From Thalassospira sp. (GTDB lineage Bacteria > Pseudomonadota > Alphaproteobacteria > Rhodospirillales > Thalassospiraceae): a stretch of 64,000 nucleotides of DNA. Shown here in pieces: positions 24,943-33,975 of the stretch. The notes beneath the pieces were generated by a model, which was given only the letters and a program-made list of their open reading frames with translations, was not told where the DNA came from and did no database searches. Every line of letters begins with the position of its first letter. Within the stretch, counting starts at the first letter, position 1. The position numbers and the translations under genes were made by a program. The stretch lies in assembly GCF_002709775.1 (NCBI RefSeq), contig NZ_PAQR01000010.1:111424-175423 (forward strand). The letters run 5' to 3'.

Positions 24943-27300
24943 ATGATGGATGATCCCTTCGAAATTGATGAATTCGCCGCCAGCCCCGAAATGCGTCTGG
25001 CCGACACACCGACCCCGGCATATCTCGATAATCTGAATGCCGAGCAGCGCGATGCTGTCGAAACCCTTGATGGACCTTTGCTGGTTCTGGCGGGTGCCGG
25101 CACCGGGAAAACGCGCGTGCTGACCACTCGGCTCGCGCACCTGCTTGAAACCAAGGCGCAGACCGAACGCCTGCACCCGCAGCAGATTCTTGCTGTGACC
25201 TTTACCAATCGTGCGGCAAAGGAAATGCAGGAACGTGTCGCACAGGCTCTGGGGCGCCCGGTGGAAGGCTGGTGGCTGGGAACTTTCCACTCGCTTTCGG
25301 CGCGCTTGTTGCGCCGCCACGCCGATCTGATCGGGCTGCAGTCAAACTTCACCATTCTTGATAGCGATGATCAGGTCCGCCTGCTTAAGCAGATCATGGA
25401 TGCCGAGCAGATCGATCCGAAAAAATGGCCAGCCAAGCAGCTGATGGGCATCATTCAGCGTTGGAAGGACAAGGGCCTGACGCCTGATCGGGTCAATGAG
25501 AGTGTCGAGTTCGCCAATGGCGGGGCAAAGCACCTTTACAAGATCTATCAGGAACGTCTCAAAGTCCTGAATGCCTGCGATTTTGGTGATCTTTTGCTGC
25601 ATTGCCTGACCCTTTTCCAGCAGCATCCGGAAGTCCTGAAGCAGTATCAGAACACCTTCCGCTATATTCTGGTCGATGAGTATCAAGATACCAACGTTGC
25701 CCAGTATCTGTGGCTGCGCGCGATGGCGATGGTTCATCGCAATATCTGCTGCGTTGGTGATGATGATCAGGCGATCTATAGCTGGCGCGGGGCTGAGGTC
25801 GGTAACATCCTGCGCTTTGAGTCTGATTTCCCAGGCGCGAAAGTCGTTCGCCTTGAACAGAACTATCGTTCCACCCCGCATATTCTGGCCGCGGCATCCA
25901 AACTGATCACGTTCAATGACGGACGTTTGGGCAAAGAGCTTTGGACTGAAATCGATACCGGCGAGAAAGTCTTTGTCAAAGGTGTCTGGGATGGCGAGGC
26001 GGAGGCACGCCTGATCGGTGAAGATATCGAAGCCCTGCAAAGCAAGGGTGTCGGCGCATCCCAAATCGCCATTCTGGTCCGTGCCGGTTTCCAGACCCGT
26101 GAGTTTGAAGAACGGCTGATCACACTTGGCATTCCCTATCGGGTTGTTGGTGGCCCACGTTTCTATGAGCGTCAGGAAATTCGTGATGCGCTGGCTTATA
26201 TCCGGCTTGTTGCGCAGCCAGAGGACAGTCTGGCGTTCGAGCGCATCGTCAATGTGCCCAAGCGTGGGGTTGGCAAGGCAACGCTTCAGACGCTGCATCA
26301 ATATTCCCGCGATCAGGCGATCTCGCTTCCGGCGGCGGCGCGTGATCTGATCGATACCGAAGAACTCAAACCCAAGATGCGCCAAAGCATCGGTGGTCTT
26401 CTGGGCGATTTCAAACGTTGGCGCGAAATGTTGTCGGGCAGCAGCCATGTCGAGGTCGTCGAAACCGTCCTTGATGAGAGCGGCTACACCGACATGTGGC
26501 GCACATCCAAGGAGATTGATGCGCCGGGCCGTTTGGAGAACTTGAAGGAACTCGTTTCCGCGATTGGCGAGTTTGAAAACCTCACCAGCTTCCTTGAACA
26601 TGTGTCGCTGGTGATGGAAAACGCGCAGAACGATCATGAGGAAAAAGTCACGATCATGACCCTGCACGCCGCCAAGGGGCTTGAGTTCGACTATGTCTTC
26701 CTGCCGGGATGGGAAGAAGGCGTATTCCCCCATCAGCGTGCCATGGATGAAAGCGGGGTCAAGGGCCTCGAGGAAGAGCGTCGTCTGGCCTATGTCGGGA
26801 TTACGCGTGCGCGCAAACGTGCAACCATCTGTTATGCCGCCAATCGTCGTATCTATAACCAGTGGCAATCAGCCCTTCCTTCGCGCTTTGTCGATGAGTT
26901 GCCAGACGAGCATATCGAACGGATCAGTGATACCGGCCTTGGCGGGCATGGTGGTAACCACTCGCCGGGTGCCTGGGGTGCCGATGACTGGATGAAAATG
27001 CCAAGCTGGGCCAGTGACAGTGCGTCGGATCGCAACAAGACATTGGGTGCCGGGGATCGCAAATTTGCCTCAAGCGGTTGGCAGGATCGCGTGCGCAAGA
27101 ATGTGATTGATGTGAAGCCCGATGGTGAAACCAGCTATTCCACCAGTTCGAAATCATCGAAATACAAGGTCGGCGACACTGTGCGTCATCGCAAGTTCGG
27201 ATCGGGCACGGTGCGGGCCGTTGATGGCAACAAGCTGGAAATCCATTTCGAGAGTGTTGGCACAAAGAAAGTGGTCGACAGCTTCATCCTGCCGGGGTAA
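24943..27300 (+). CDS. uvrD: UvrD/PcrA/Rep-family superfamily 1 DNA helicase
   Basis: A 785-residue 3'-5' helicase. Q-motif LNAEQRDAVE, Walker A GAGTGKT (51-57), motif II VDEYQDTN (about 245), motif III GDDDQAIYSWRGA, motif IV LEQNYRS, and motifs V-VI MTLHAAKGLEFD and RRLAYVGITRARK are all present. The C-terminal 50 residues (YKVGDTVRHRKFGSGTV) form the Tudor-like domain that in PcrA/UvrD contacts RNA polymerase. The role is in nucleotide-excision and mismatch repair and in clearing stalled RNA polymerase. Two adjacent ATGs (24943, 24946) are possible starts. No GTTC-N7-GTTC SOS box was found in the 128 bases upstream. Confidence 0.95.
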   Translation: MMDDPFEIDEFAASPEMRLADTPTPAYLDNLNAEQRDAVETLDGPLLVLAGAGTGKTRVLTTRLAHLLETKAQTERLHPQQILAVTFTNRAAKEMQERVAQALGRPVEGWWLGTFHSLSARLLRRHADLIGLQSNFTILDSDDQVRLLKQIMDAEQIDPKKWPAKQLMGIIQRWKDKGLTPDRVNESVEFANGGAKHLYKIYQERLKVLNACDFGDLLLHCLTLFQQHPEVLKQYQNTFRYILVDEYQDTNVAQYLWLRAMAMVHRNICCVGDDDQAIYSWRGAEVGNILRFESDFPGAKVVRLEQNYRSTPHILAAASKLITFNDGRLGKELWTEIDTGEKVFVKGVWDGEAEARLIGEDIEALQSKGVGASQIAILVRAGFQTREFEERLITLGIPYRVVGGPRFYERQEIRDALAYIRLVAQPEDSLAFERIVNVPKRGVGKATLQTLHQYSRDQAISLPAAARDLIDTEELKPKMRQSIGGLLGDFKRWREMLSGSSHVEVVETVLDESGYTDMWRTSKEIDAPGRLENLKELVSAIGEFENLTSFLEHVSLVMENAQNDHEEKVTIMTLHAAKGLEFDYVFLPGWEEGVFPHQRAMDESGVKGLEEERRLAYVGITRARKRATICYAANRRIYNQWQSALPSRFVDELPDEHIERISDTGLGGHGGNHSPGAWGADDWMKMPSWASDSASDRNKTLGAGDRKFASSGWQDRVRKNVIDVKPDGETSYSTSSKSSKYKVGDTVRHRKFGSGTVRAVDGNKLEIHFESVGTKKVVDSFILPG

Positions 27301-27374
27301 GCCCCAGCCAACTTTTTCGGATGACCGATTAACCGGGCAGAGCACCTTCGCCGCCCACACAAACGAGAAGTGAT

Positions 27375-28256
27375 ATGACCGAACCCGTTCTTTGCTACAA
27401 CTTCCAGTTCGAAGTTGATGGCGCCTACGCGCAAGCCTTTGCCGACGCGCTGTTTGATTACTGTGATGCGCTGTCGCATTTCGAACGCGAAGGTGATCCG
27501 AGTGCCCCCTGGCGGATTGAAGGTTTTGCTGGTGAGCTGTTTGACAAGGGTGCGGTGGAAACAGCGGTTTCTATCATGGCGTCGGCTGTTGGTATTGAAA
27601 CACCGACTGTGACCTTTGGAACCTATGAGCCAAAGGACTGGGTCAGCGAGAACCTGCGCAGCTTCAAGCCGATCTCGGTCGGGCGCTTCTTTGTGCATGG
27701 TTCGCACTGGGATGAAGAAATCCCGGTTGCAAAGACAGCACTTCAGGTCGACGCCGGTCTGGCATTCGGTTCCGGTGAACATCAGACGACCAAGGGTTGC
27801 CTGGCTGCTATTGACTGGTTGGCCAAGCGTGGAGCACGTCACAACGCGCTTGATATGGGTTGCGGGTCGGGCATTCTCGGCATGGCTTGCGCCAAAACCT
27901 GGCGCTGCCCGGTGATGATGGCCGATATTGATCCGGCATCGGTTCGGGTTGCCCGGGAAAATGCCAAAACCAACAAGGTTGCGGATCTCGTCACCGCCAT
28001 TCATTCAAACGGTTTTCAGGATTCCCGTATCCGTGACGCCGGATATTACGACATTGTTTGCGCCAATATCCTTGCCCGCCCGCTGCGTGGTATGGCACAT
28101 GACCTGACCAATACGCTTTCGGAAAACGGTGTGGTAATCCTTTCGGGTCTTCTGGCGCACCAGGAACAGTTTGTTCTTTCGGCTTATCGCGAAGTCGGTC
28201 TTTCGCTGGTCAATCGCTTCAAGGTGGAAAACTGGACCACACTGGTTGTCGGGTAA
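27375..28256 (+). CDS. prmA: Ribosomal protein L11 methyltransferase PrmA
   Basis: A 293-residue SAM-dependent enzyme that trimethylates several positions on ribosomal protein L11. The N-terminal L11-recognition domain is followed by the linker with LAFGSGEHQTTKGCL, motif I ALDMGCGSGILGMACAK, the acidic loop DIDPASVRVARENA and the catalytic-loop sequence ANILARPL. The match in length to E. coli PrmA is exact (293). It follows the helicase by 74 bases in the same direction; the pairing may be simple adjacency. A strong terminator ends the unit. Confidence 0.94.
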   Translation: MTEPVLCYNFQFEVDGAYAQAFADALFDYCDALSHFEREGDPSAPWRIEGFAGELFDKGAVETAVSIMASAVGIETPTVTFGTYEPKDWVSENLRSFKPISVGRFFVHGSHWDEEIPVAKTALQVDAGLAFGSGEHQTTKGCLAAIDWLAKRGARHNALDMGCGSGILGMACAKTWRCPVMMADIDPASVRVARENAKTNKVADLVTAIHSNGFQDSRIRDAGYYDIVCANILARPLRGMAHDLTNTLSENGVVILSGLLAHQEQFVLSAYREVGLSLVNRFKVENWTTLVVG

Positions 28257-28285
28257 GCCACAGACGCACTGATAAACGCTATTAC

Positions 28286-28321
28286 GGCTGTCCATCGTGT
28301 ATGATGGGCAGCCTTTTTTTT
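28286..28321 (+). terminator. Rho-independent terminator of prmA
   Basis: An 11-bp stem (GGCTGTCCATC/GATGGGCAGCC, one G-T pair) with a 6-base loop and eight T residues. Confidence 0.9.
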
Positions 28322-28625
28322 GTGCCGTCTCGGTTCCGCATTTGAAGAGGTGGATCGTGTCGTTTGTGTGCAATCCACCATCCGCACACCTCCGATTCGC
28401 GTGCTGGCCTGGCGGCATCGACGGAAATCTTGTCGTCGGCAGAACTTCCCGGTCAGGTTTCAATTGCAGGTTTATCCGCTATTTTCCGCGAAATATCTGG
28501 GAATTGGGGGAAACAGTGCGTGAAATCCAAACATTCATCTCCTGCGTATGTTGCAATATACAATACTAACGGATAGGGTGTTGCTATTCTGTTGTACGAT
28601 TTTTATTCGGCATGGAGCAGACTGT
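28322..28625. other. Intergenic region upstream of the HD-GYP response regulator
   Basis: 304 bases with no convincing gene. The regulator frame is open into its last 80 bases but has no ribosome-binding site there. The AT-rich part around 28545-28605 is the likeliest promoter region; I could not assign boxes. Confidence 0.5.
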
Positions 28626-29711
28626 TTGAGCGAGCTTGATCACCGCATTCTCGTTGTTGATGACGAACCACCCATTCGGAAATTACTGGCGCGCATATTG
28701 GAGCGCGCCGGTTTTGATGTTGTGGTTGCATCCGATGGACTTGAGGCGCTTGAGAAAATAAAAGCAGACGCATCATTGCGTCTGGTTGTTTCTGATTTGC
28801 GTATGCCCAATTGCAGCGGCCTTGAATTCGTCAAGCGCGCGATCAATGAATACAAGCGAGACTTTGAATTCATTCTGCTGACCGGTGATGGCGACAAGTC
28901 CGACGCGGTGACGGCGCTGCGTCTTGGTGTGCGCGAGTTCCTTGATAAACCGATCGAGCGTGCCGAGCTCGAGCGTGCGGCTCTTGATGCACAAGCACGT
29001 CTTCTTGAGCGAGATCGTGAAGGCGAACGGGTTCGCAAACTCGAACTTGACAATATCACTCAGTCCAGGACCCTTGACGACATCAGCCGCAAGCTTGGCG
29101 GTGCCGAGCAGGAAATGATCGACCGGCTTAGCCTGATTTCACAGTATCGCGATATCGAGACGGCTGAACATTGTGTGCGGGTCGGTCTTTATTCCCAATT
29201 ACTTGCCGATATGGCCGGGCTTGATCAGGATGTTCAACGGACAATCCGCCTTGCCGGCATTCTTCATGACATAGGCAAAGTCGGCGTGCCCGATGAGGTG
29301 CTTCTGAAAAACGGAAAGTTGACTGACGAAGAGTTCAAGGTCATGCAGCGTCATACGGAGATCGGCTTTGCTATGTTGAATTCTTCTGGCAATCCGGTTC
29401 TGGAACAGGCCGCCATTATTGCCCGATATCACCATGAACATTGGCAAGGGTCGGGCTATTGCGCAGGACTTTCGGGAACAGATATTCCTATGGTGGCGCG
29501 GATTGTATCGTTGGCGGATGTCTATGATGCTCTGCGAAGTGCACGCCGCTATAAGCCAGCCTATGGTCATCTTGATGCAGTTAACATCATCACCAAAGGT
29601 GACGACAGGACATCGCCGGAAATGTTTGATCCGAAGCTTCTGGGACTGTTCGCCGAAAATCACCAGCGCTTTGAAACGATCTATAACAGCATGCCCGACC
29701 AGTTGGTCTGA
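28626..29711 (+). CDS. Response regulator with HD-GYP-type output domain (GYP motif altered to GYC)
   Basis: A 361-residue protein. Receiver domain 6-120: acidic DDE near residue 12, phosphoacceptor D57, T86 and K108. Output domain about 165-345 is of the HD-GYP type that hydrolyses cyclic di-GMP: H182, HD at 214-215 with K218, H243, HH at 269-270 and D298 are present. The signature that is normally HHE..GSGYPxGL reads HHEHWQGSGYCAGL, with Cys in place of the proline. A TTG start at 28626 is chosen because GGAG lies 8 bases upstream and the receiver begins at once; an upstream ATG at 28548 adds a hydrophobic stretch without a site. The hybrid kinase gene starts 19 bases after its stop and is the obvious phosphodonor. 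Confidence 0.88.
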   Translation: MSELDHRILVVDDEPPIRKLLARILERAGFDVVVASDGLEALEKIKADASLRLVVSDLRMPNCSGLEFVKRAINEYKRDFEFILLTGDGDKSDAVTALRLGVREFLDKPIERAELERAALDAQARLLERDREGERVRKLELDNITQSRTLDDISRKLGGAEQEMIDRLSLISQYRDIETAEHCVRVGLYSQLLADMAGLDQDVQRTIRLAGILHDIGKVGVPDEVLLKNGKLTDEEFKVMQRHTEIGFAMLNSSGNPVLEQAAIIARYHHEHWQGSGYCAGLSGTDIPMVARIVSLADVYDALRSARRYKPAYGHLDAVNIITKGDDRTSPEMFDPKLLGLFAENHQRFETIYNSMPDQLV

Positions 29712-29730
29712 GAACGGAACCTGACAGCTC

Positions 29731-32700
29731 ATGCCAAAGAGATTAAGCGCCACTCTTGACCGGACGCGGAACCGTATCGCCGACTTCATGTTGTTTGTGA
29801 TGTCGATCGGTGGTCTGCCCGCATTGGTGTCATCAATGTTGCGCGAAGCAAGCCAACGTTCGATGACGGTCGAGGTTGTCCATCTTCTGGTTTTTCTGGC
29901 GGTCCTGACATGCCTTGTCCTGCGCAAGCGACTGTCGACCTATATCAAGTCGGTTGTGATCGTCGCAGCGATGACTTCAATGTCGCTGCTTTATATCGTC
30001 TGGTTCTCGCCCGCCAGCGGGATGGCGATGATGATTGTTTCAACCGTGATCGTCGGGTTGTTCTGGCGACTTTTGGTCACGATCCGATACGCGGTGTTCT
30101 GTTTCCTGACGATTGTCAGCGTCGCCGTGATGCGTATCTATGATCTAGACGGCGGCTTGATAACTGACAGTGGGACTGTGCCTCATACGATACCGGTCTG
30201 GGGTTCTGCATTGTTTGGCTACATCTGGATGACGGCGTCGCTGGTTGTTGGTGTCGTCTGGATGCGTCAGGCGCTTTTGCAGACCAGTATGGATCAGGTG
30301 CGTTCGCAGAACGAACTGATGTCTGGCAAGAAGTTCCTTGAGCAAATCCGCGAAAGCGCGTCTGAAGTTGCCAACCATTTCTCGTCCCTTGATCGCATTG
30401 AGAACGCATCCTTCAGGCCAACTCTGAAGCGTTTTGCTGATCTTATGAATTGCGAACGCGCAAGCCTGTGGCTGCAAAGGGATGATGGTGATGTAGAGTG
30501 TGTTGGTTTGTTTGATGCCAACAATCCGTCTGCGAAACATGATGGCATGCTTCTGAAAAAGTCGGATCTGCCACGGTATTTTGCCGCCCTTGAAACCGGG
30601 CAGGTCATTGATGCGGATAATGCGGTTACCGACCCACGTACCTCGGAACTGGCAGATGCCTATCTGATCCCGATGGATATCCGGGCGATCCTTGATGTGT
30701 CGCTGATTTCTGCGGCCGGTCGCATGGGTATCCTGTGCTTTGAGTCTGTTGGACGGGCAAGAATATGGCGCCCCGAGGAAATCGTCTTTGCCCATATGGC
30801 GGGCGGGCTTCTGGCGGCTGCGGCTGGCATGAAAAACGTTATGGAAGCCAATGACGAACTCAGCTTCTCGCGCCGGCGGTTTGAGGCGGTGGCCAATTAC
30901 ACCGTTGGCTGGGAAAGCTGGATTTCACCGGAAGGAAAATTGGTCTGGGTAAATCCCGGTATCGAGCGTGTTCTGGGCTACACGGTCGAAGAATGCATGG
31001 CGCTTGATGACTATCCGCTGTCATTTGTCGCAGTCGAGGATCGCGACCGCGTCCGTCACTACATTGACGAGGGGCTTGATGGCCTTTCGGGCAGTGACCG
31101 CGAATTTACAGGCCTTCACAAAGACGGCCGCAAGGTCGGGATCGATATGTCCTGGCAGCCGATTGCTGATAGTGACGGTGGAAACTTGGGCATCAGGGTC
31201 AGTTGCCGCGATATTACCGAGCGTATCCGCTATCGCCGCGATCTTGAAGTTGCCAAGACTGATCTTGAAGCCAACCAGCGCCGCCTCCGTGCACATTTCA
31301 ACAATGCCAAGATCGGTGTGTTCTACTGGACGCCTGATCGGACAATCATCGAGGTCAACGAAACCGCCTGCCAACTGTTTGGCTATAGCGCGGAAGAGAT
31401 GGTCGGCAAGAAGCTTGAACTTCTGGTTCCGGAAGAAGACCGCGCGCGTCTTGGAAGCCTGATCCAGCGGATCATGGAAACGCAAAACAGCGTCAATAAC
31501 CGGTTTGAAAACCTCAAGAGTGATGGCTCGCGGATTATCTGTGAATGGTACGAAAGCCCGATATTTGATGCTAATGGCGATCTTGATTGTATTGCCAGCT
31601 TCGCATTGGACGTGACCGAGCGCGAACGCCATCAGGAAACGCTGGAATCAATTTATCGTGGCATTCGCTATCAGGTTGGAACCGGCTTCTTTGACAACCT
31701 GACACAGGTTCTGTGTGAAACCCTTGATATGACCTATTGCCATATCGCCGAGATTGTTGGCGATCGGGTTAAGTCAGTCGCCTTCCATTCGCCAGACAGC
31801 ACGCGAGAGGGGCTTGATTTTCCCTTGGCCGGGTCGGCAGCCGAACGCGTTATCAAGGAAGGCGTTTTTGTCTGCAAGGACGATTTCAAAAGCGTGATGC
31901 CTGATGTGCTCATGGTGACCGACATCGATGTGGTCGGTTATGTTGGTGCTGCCCTTTATGACAGCGACGGAAACGTAAACGGCATTCTGGTGACCGTATC
32001 AGACAAGCCGCTGGCGGATCCCGAACTGGCGAGGTCAATTGTCGAAGTCTTTGCGTCGCGCGCGTCTGCCGAACTGCAACGCCTACAGTCCGAACGCAAA
32101 CGTGAAAAGCTTGAACAGCAACTGCGGCATTCCCAGCGAATGGAAACCATGGGTGTGCTGGCAGGCGGCATCGCGCATGATTTCAACAATATCCTCCAGC
32201 CCATCAGTGGCTATGCCGAGTTGCTGTATTCCGATCTGCCAGAAGATTCGCCGCTGCGTGACGATGTCATGGAAATCCGGCAGGGCGCCGATCGCGCGCG
32301 TGATCTGGTTCGCCAAATTCTGGCATTCAGCCGCAATTCCGAAACCGAACGTTCGCCCATTGATGTCGGGTCGATGATCACTGGTACTGCGCGTTTTGCG
32401 CGTGGTTCGCTGCCATCCAGTGTCTCGCTCAAGGTCGAGTTGGGGGCAAAGGGCATGACGGTCATGGGCAATGCGACCCAGCTTGATCAATGTTTGATGA
32501 ACCTGATCACCAACGCCTATCACGCGGTTGGTGATCAGGGCGAAATTCGCGTCAAGGCCAGCCCGTTTGAAGTCACCGAAGACAGTCTCGAAGTGCACCC
32601 CTTGCTGACATCGGGGCGCTATATCCAGATCTGTGTGGTCGATAACGGTGTCGGTATGGAGCCGGAAATCGCCAAGAAAATCTTCGATCCGTTCTTTACG

Positions 32701-33330
32701 ACCAAGGAACCGGGCAAGGGGACGGGGCTTGGCCTGTCGACCGTGCACGGGATTATCGCCGGTCATAAGGGCGAGATTTCTGTTTATAGCCGTCTGGGGC
32801 AGGGTACCCGGTTCTCGATCCTGTTGCCCGAACATGACCGCGAAGCCTGTGATGAAAAACGCGATACGCGTGGTTTGTCGGTTGGTGCGGGCGGCCACCT
32901 TGCCGTCGTCGATGACGAGGAAAAGAACCTTAAACTCTGCGCACGCATGCTTGAGCGGATCGGATATTCGGTGGAAACCTTTAACGAGGCCGCCAAGGCG
33001 CTTGAGGCACTGAGCGCACCGGATGCCGATTTTGACGGGATTCTGACCGATCAGACCATGCCGGGCATGACCGGTCACAAGATGATCGAAAAGTTGCGTG
33101 AAGCCGGCAACAACATCCCCGTTGTCGTGATGACGGGGTATGCCTCAGACGAGGTGACAGCATCCTTCAAGGCCCTTGGGGTGGCCCGTATTCTTGCCAA
33201 GCCGCTTGATATCATCGAGCTGCATGACGGATTGGCTGCCGTGTTTGGGGAAACCAAGGACGCGGAGCCGGCACCAGCCATTGCGGCAGATGCGCCGGAC
33301 TCTGATACGGACCTGAAACCGGTTGAGTAG
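29731..33330 (+). CDS. Hybrid sensor histidine kinase (multi-span membrane, GAF, PAS-PAS, GAF, HisKA-HATPase, receiver)
   Basis: A 1199-residue membrane kinase. The N-terminal 190 residues contain about five or six hydrophobic spans in a MASE-like arrangement. Then come a GAF-like domain (about 225-365), two PAS domains (about 385-500 and 515-635; [20 protein letters not shown] is the second PAS start), a second GAF-like region (about 645-780), and the kinase core. The H-box is [11 protein letters not shown] (H816), the N-box [10 protein letters not shown], and the ATP lid [19 protein letters not shown]. The C-terminal receiver (about 1053-1172) has D1107. HDFNNIL-type kinases often act with a built-in receiver as a phosphate sink or relay. 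It lies 19 bases behind the HD-GYP regulator, so both are probably one operon controlling c-di-GMP turnover. The signal is unknown. Confidence 0.9.
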   Translation: MPKRLSATLDRTRNRIADFMLFVMSIGGLPALVSSMLREASQRSMTVEVVHLLVFLAVLTCLVLRKRLSTYIKSVVIVAAMTSMSLLYIVWFSPASGMAMMIVSTVIVGLFWRLLVTIRYAVFCFLTIVSVAVMRIYDLDGGLITDSGTVPHTIPVWGSALFGYIWMTASLVVGVVWMRQALLQTSMDQVRSQNELMSGKKFLEQIRESASEVANHFSSLDRIENASFRPTLKRFADLMNCERASLWLQRDDGDVECVGLFDANNPSAKHDGMLLKKSDLPRYFAALETGQVIDADNAVTDPRTSELADAYLIPMDIRAILDVSLISAAGRMGILCFESVGRARIWRPEEIVFAHMAGGLLAAAAGMKNVMEANDELSFSRRRFEAVANYTVGWESWISPEGKLVWVNPGIERVLGYTVEECMALDDYPLSFVAVEDRDRVRHYIDEGLDGLSGSDREFTGLHKDGRKVGIDMSWQPIADSDGGNLGIRVSCRDITERIRYRRDLEVAKTDLEANQRRLRAHFNNAKIGVFYWTPDRTIIEVNETACQLFGYSAEEMVGKKLELLVPEEDRARLGSLIQRIMETQNSVNNRFENLKSDGSRIICEWYESPIFDANGDLDCIASFALDVTERERHQETLESIYRGIRYQVGTGFFDNLTQVLCETLDMTYCHIAEIVGDRVKSVAFHSPDSTREGLDFPLAGSAAERVIKEGVFVCKDDFKSVMPDVLMVTDIDVVGYVGAALYDSDGNVNGILVTVSDKPLADPELARSIVEVFASRASAELQRLQSERKREKLEQQLRHSQRMETMGVLAGGIAHDFNNILQPISGYAELLYSDLPEDSPLRDDVMEIRQGADRARDLVRQILAFSRNSETERSPIDVGSMITGTARFARGSLPSSVSLKVELGAKGMTVMGNATQLDQCLMNLITNAYHAVGDQGEIRVKASPFEVTEDSLEVHPLLTSGRYIQICVVDNGVGMEPEIAKKIFDPFFTTKEPGKGTGLGLSTVHGIIAGHKGEISVYSRLGQGTRFSILLPEHDREACDEKRDTRGLSVGAGGHLAVVDDEEKNLKLCARMLERIGYSVETFNEAAKALEALSAPDADFDGILTDQTMPGMTGHKMIEKLREAGNNIPVVVMTGYASDEVTASFKALGVARILAKPLDIIELHDGLAAVFGETKDAEPAPAIAADAPDSDTDLKPVE

Positions 33331-33385
33331 GGCGGTGGAAAGACTTCTACCGCCCGCCCGATACCGCGCAAGGCGGGAACCGGTC

Positions 33386-33425
33386 AAAAAGAAACGGCCC
33401 TGCTGTGGAGAAGCAGGGCCGTTTC
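33386..33425 (-). terminator. Terminator between the hybrid kinase and the small ORF
   Basis: A long perfect stem, GAAACGGCCCTGCT/AGCAGGGCCGTTTC, with a 7-base loop. The T tract (TTTTT) is on the minus strand; on the plus strand it is followed by AGAGG. It is therefore best as terminator of the small minus-strand ORF at 33518-33709, though the hairpin may also stop the kinase transcript. Confidence 0.75.
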
Positions 33426-33517
33426 AGAGGGAAAAGACAAAAATGCCGCAAGGATCATGAACCGTGATCCTGCGCGTCGTCATTTGATATCAGACCAACC
33501 CGGGCGGGACTGATCCG

Positions 33518-33709
33518 TTATTCCGTGTCCTGGGCGTCGTGCTGATCATATGGAATACGATCTGCAATGTCGTCTGCCGGATGGGCAGGGCCAGTATCAA
33601 GACCGAGCGCAGCTTTTTGACCCAGGGTCAGGCGCTCAAGGCCATCATAGGCCGTCTGGCGACGACGGGATTGTATGACGCTCAAGGCAGTAATAGGAAA
33701 ACGGATCAC
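33518..33709 (-). CDS. Small hypothetical protein, 63 aa
   Basis: I do not recognise this protein. It begins MIRFPITALSVIQSRRRQ, has a central LGQKAALGLDTGPAHPADD and an acidic tail, and no membrane segment. Support for a real gene is indirect: a GTG start with GGAG 10 bases upstream, a protein-like composition, and a long hairpin with T tract 90 bases downstream on the same strand that otherwise has no gene to terminate. No overlapping gene competes. It could still be spurious. Confidence 0.45.
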   Translation of the reverse strand: MIRFPITALSVIQSRRRQTAYDGLERLTLGQKAALGLDTGPAHPADDIADRIPYDQHDAQDTE

Positions 33710-33975
33710 CGTTCATGGTCTCCAGCAAATTGACGTCCCGACGGGCCATCTTTTTGTCATGGGACTGTCATACGTTAACCTTTGGCTAATGTGCATTGCG
33801 AAGCTTGCAACGCATTCATTCGCGAGATGCATGCACAGCTGTTTTGCGGGTGAAAAATGGCCTAGCATGCGGGCATGGTCTTTGGTGCTTGCGCGACATC
33901 GGTACTAACCCTTACATAGGTGTAGGTCCTGCGCCTAACCCGCCTACCGCCCCACATGTTTTAAAGAGGATCTTC

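Noticed and set aside
25342..26868. 508-codon open frame on the minus strand opposite the helicase gene
   Set aside because: It lies wholly antisense to a complete UvrD-type gene with all motifs, has no recognisable domain, and results from the codon bias of the real gene. The same reasoning removes the long antisense frames at 955-1764, 5993-7207, 18188-19351, 48171-49856, 54186-55256 and 61301-62146.
33774..33789. CtrA-like site (TTAA-N7-CTAA) upstream of the aminopeptidase gene
   Set aside because: The second half-site has a mismatch and the distance to the gene is about 190 bases; such matches occur by chance.
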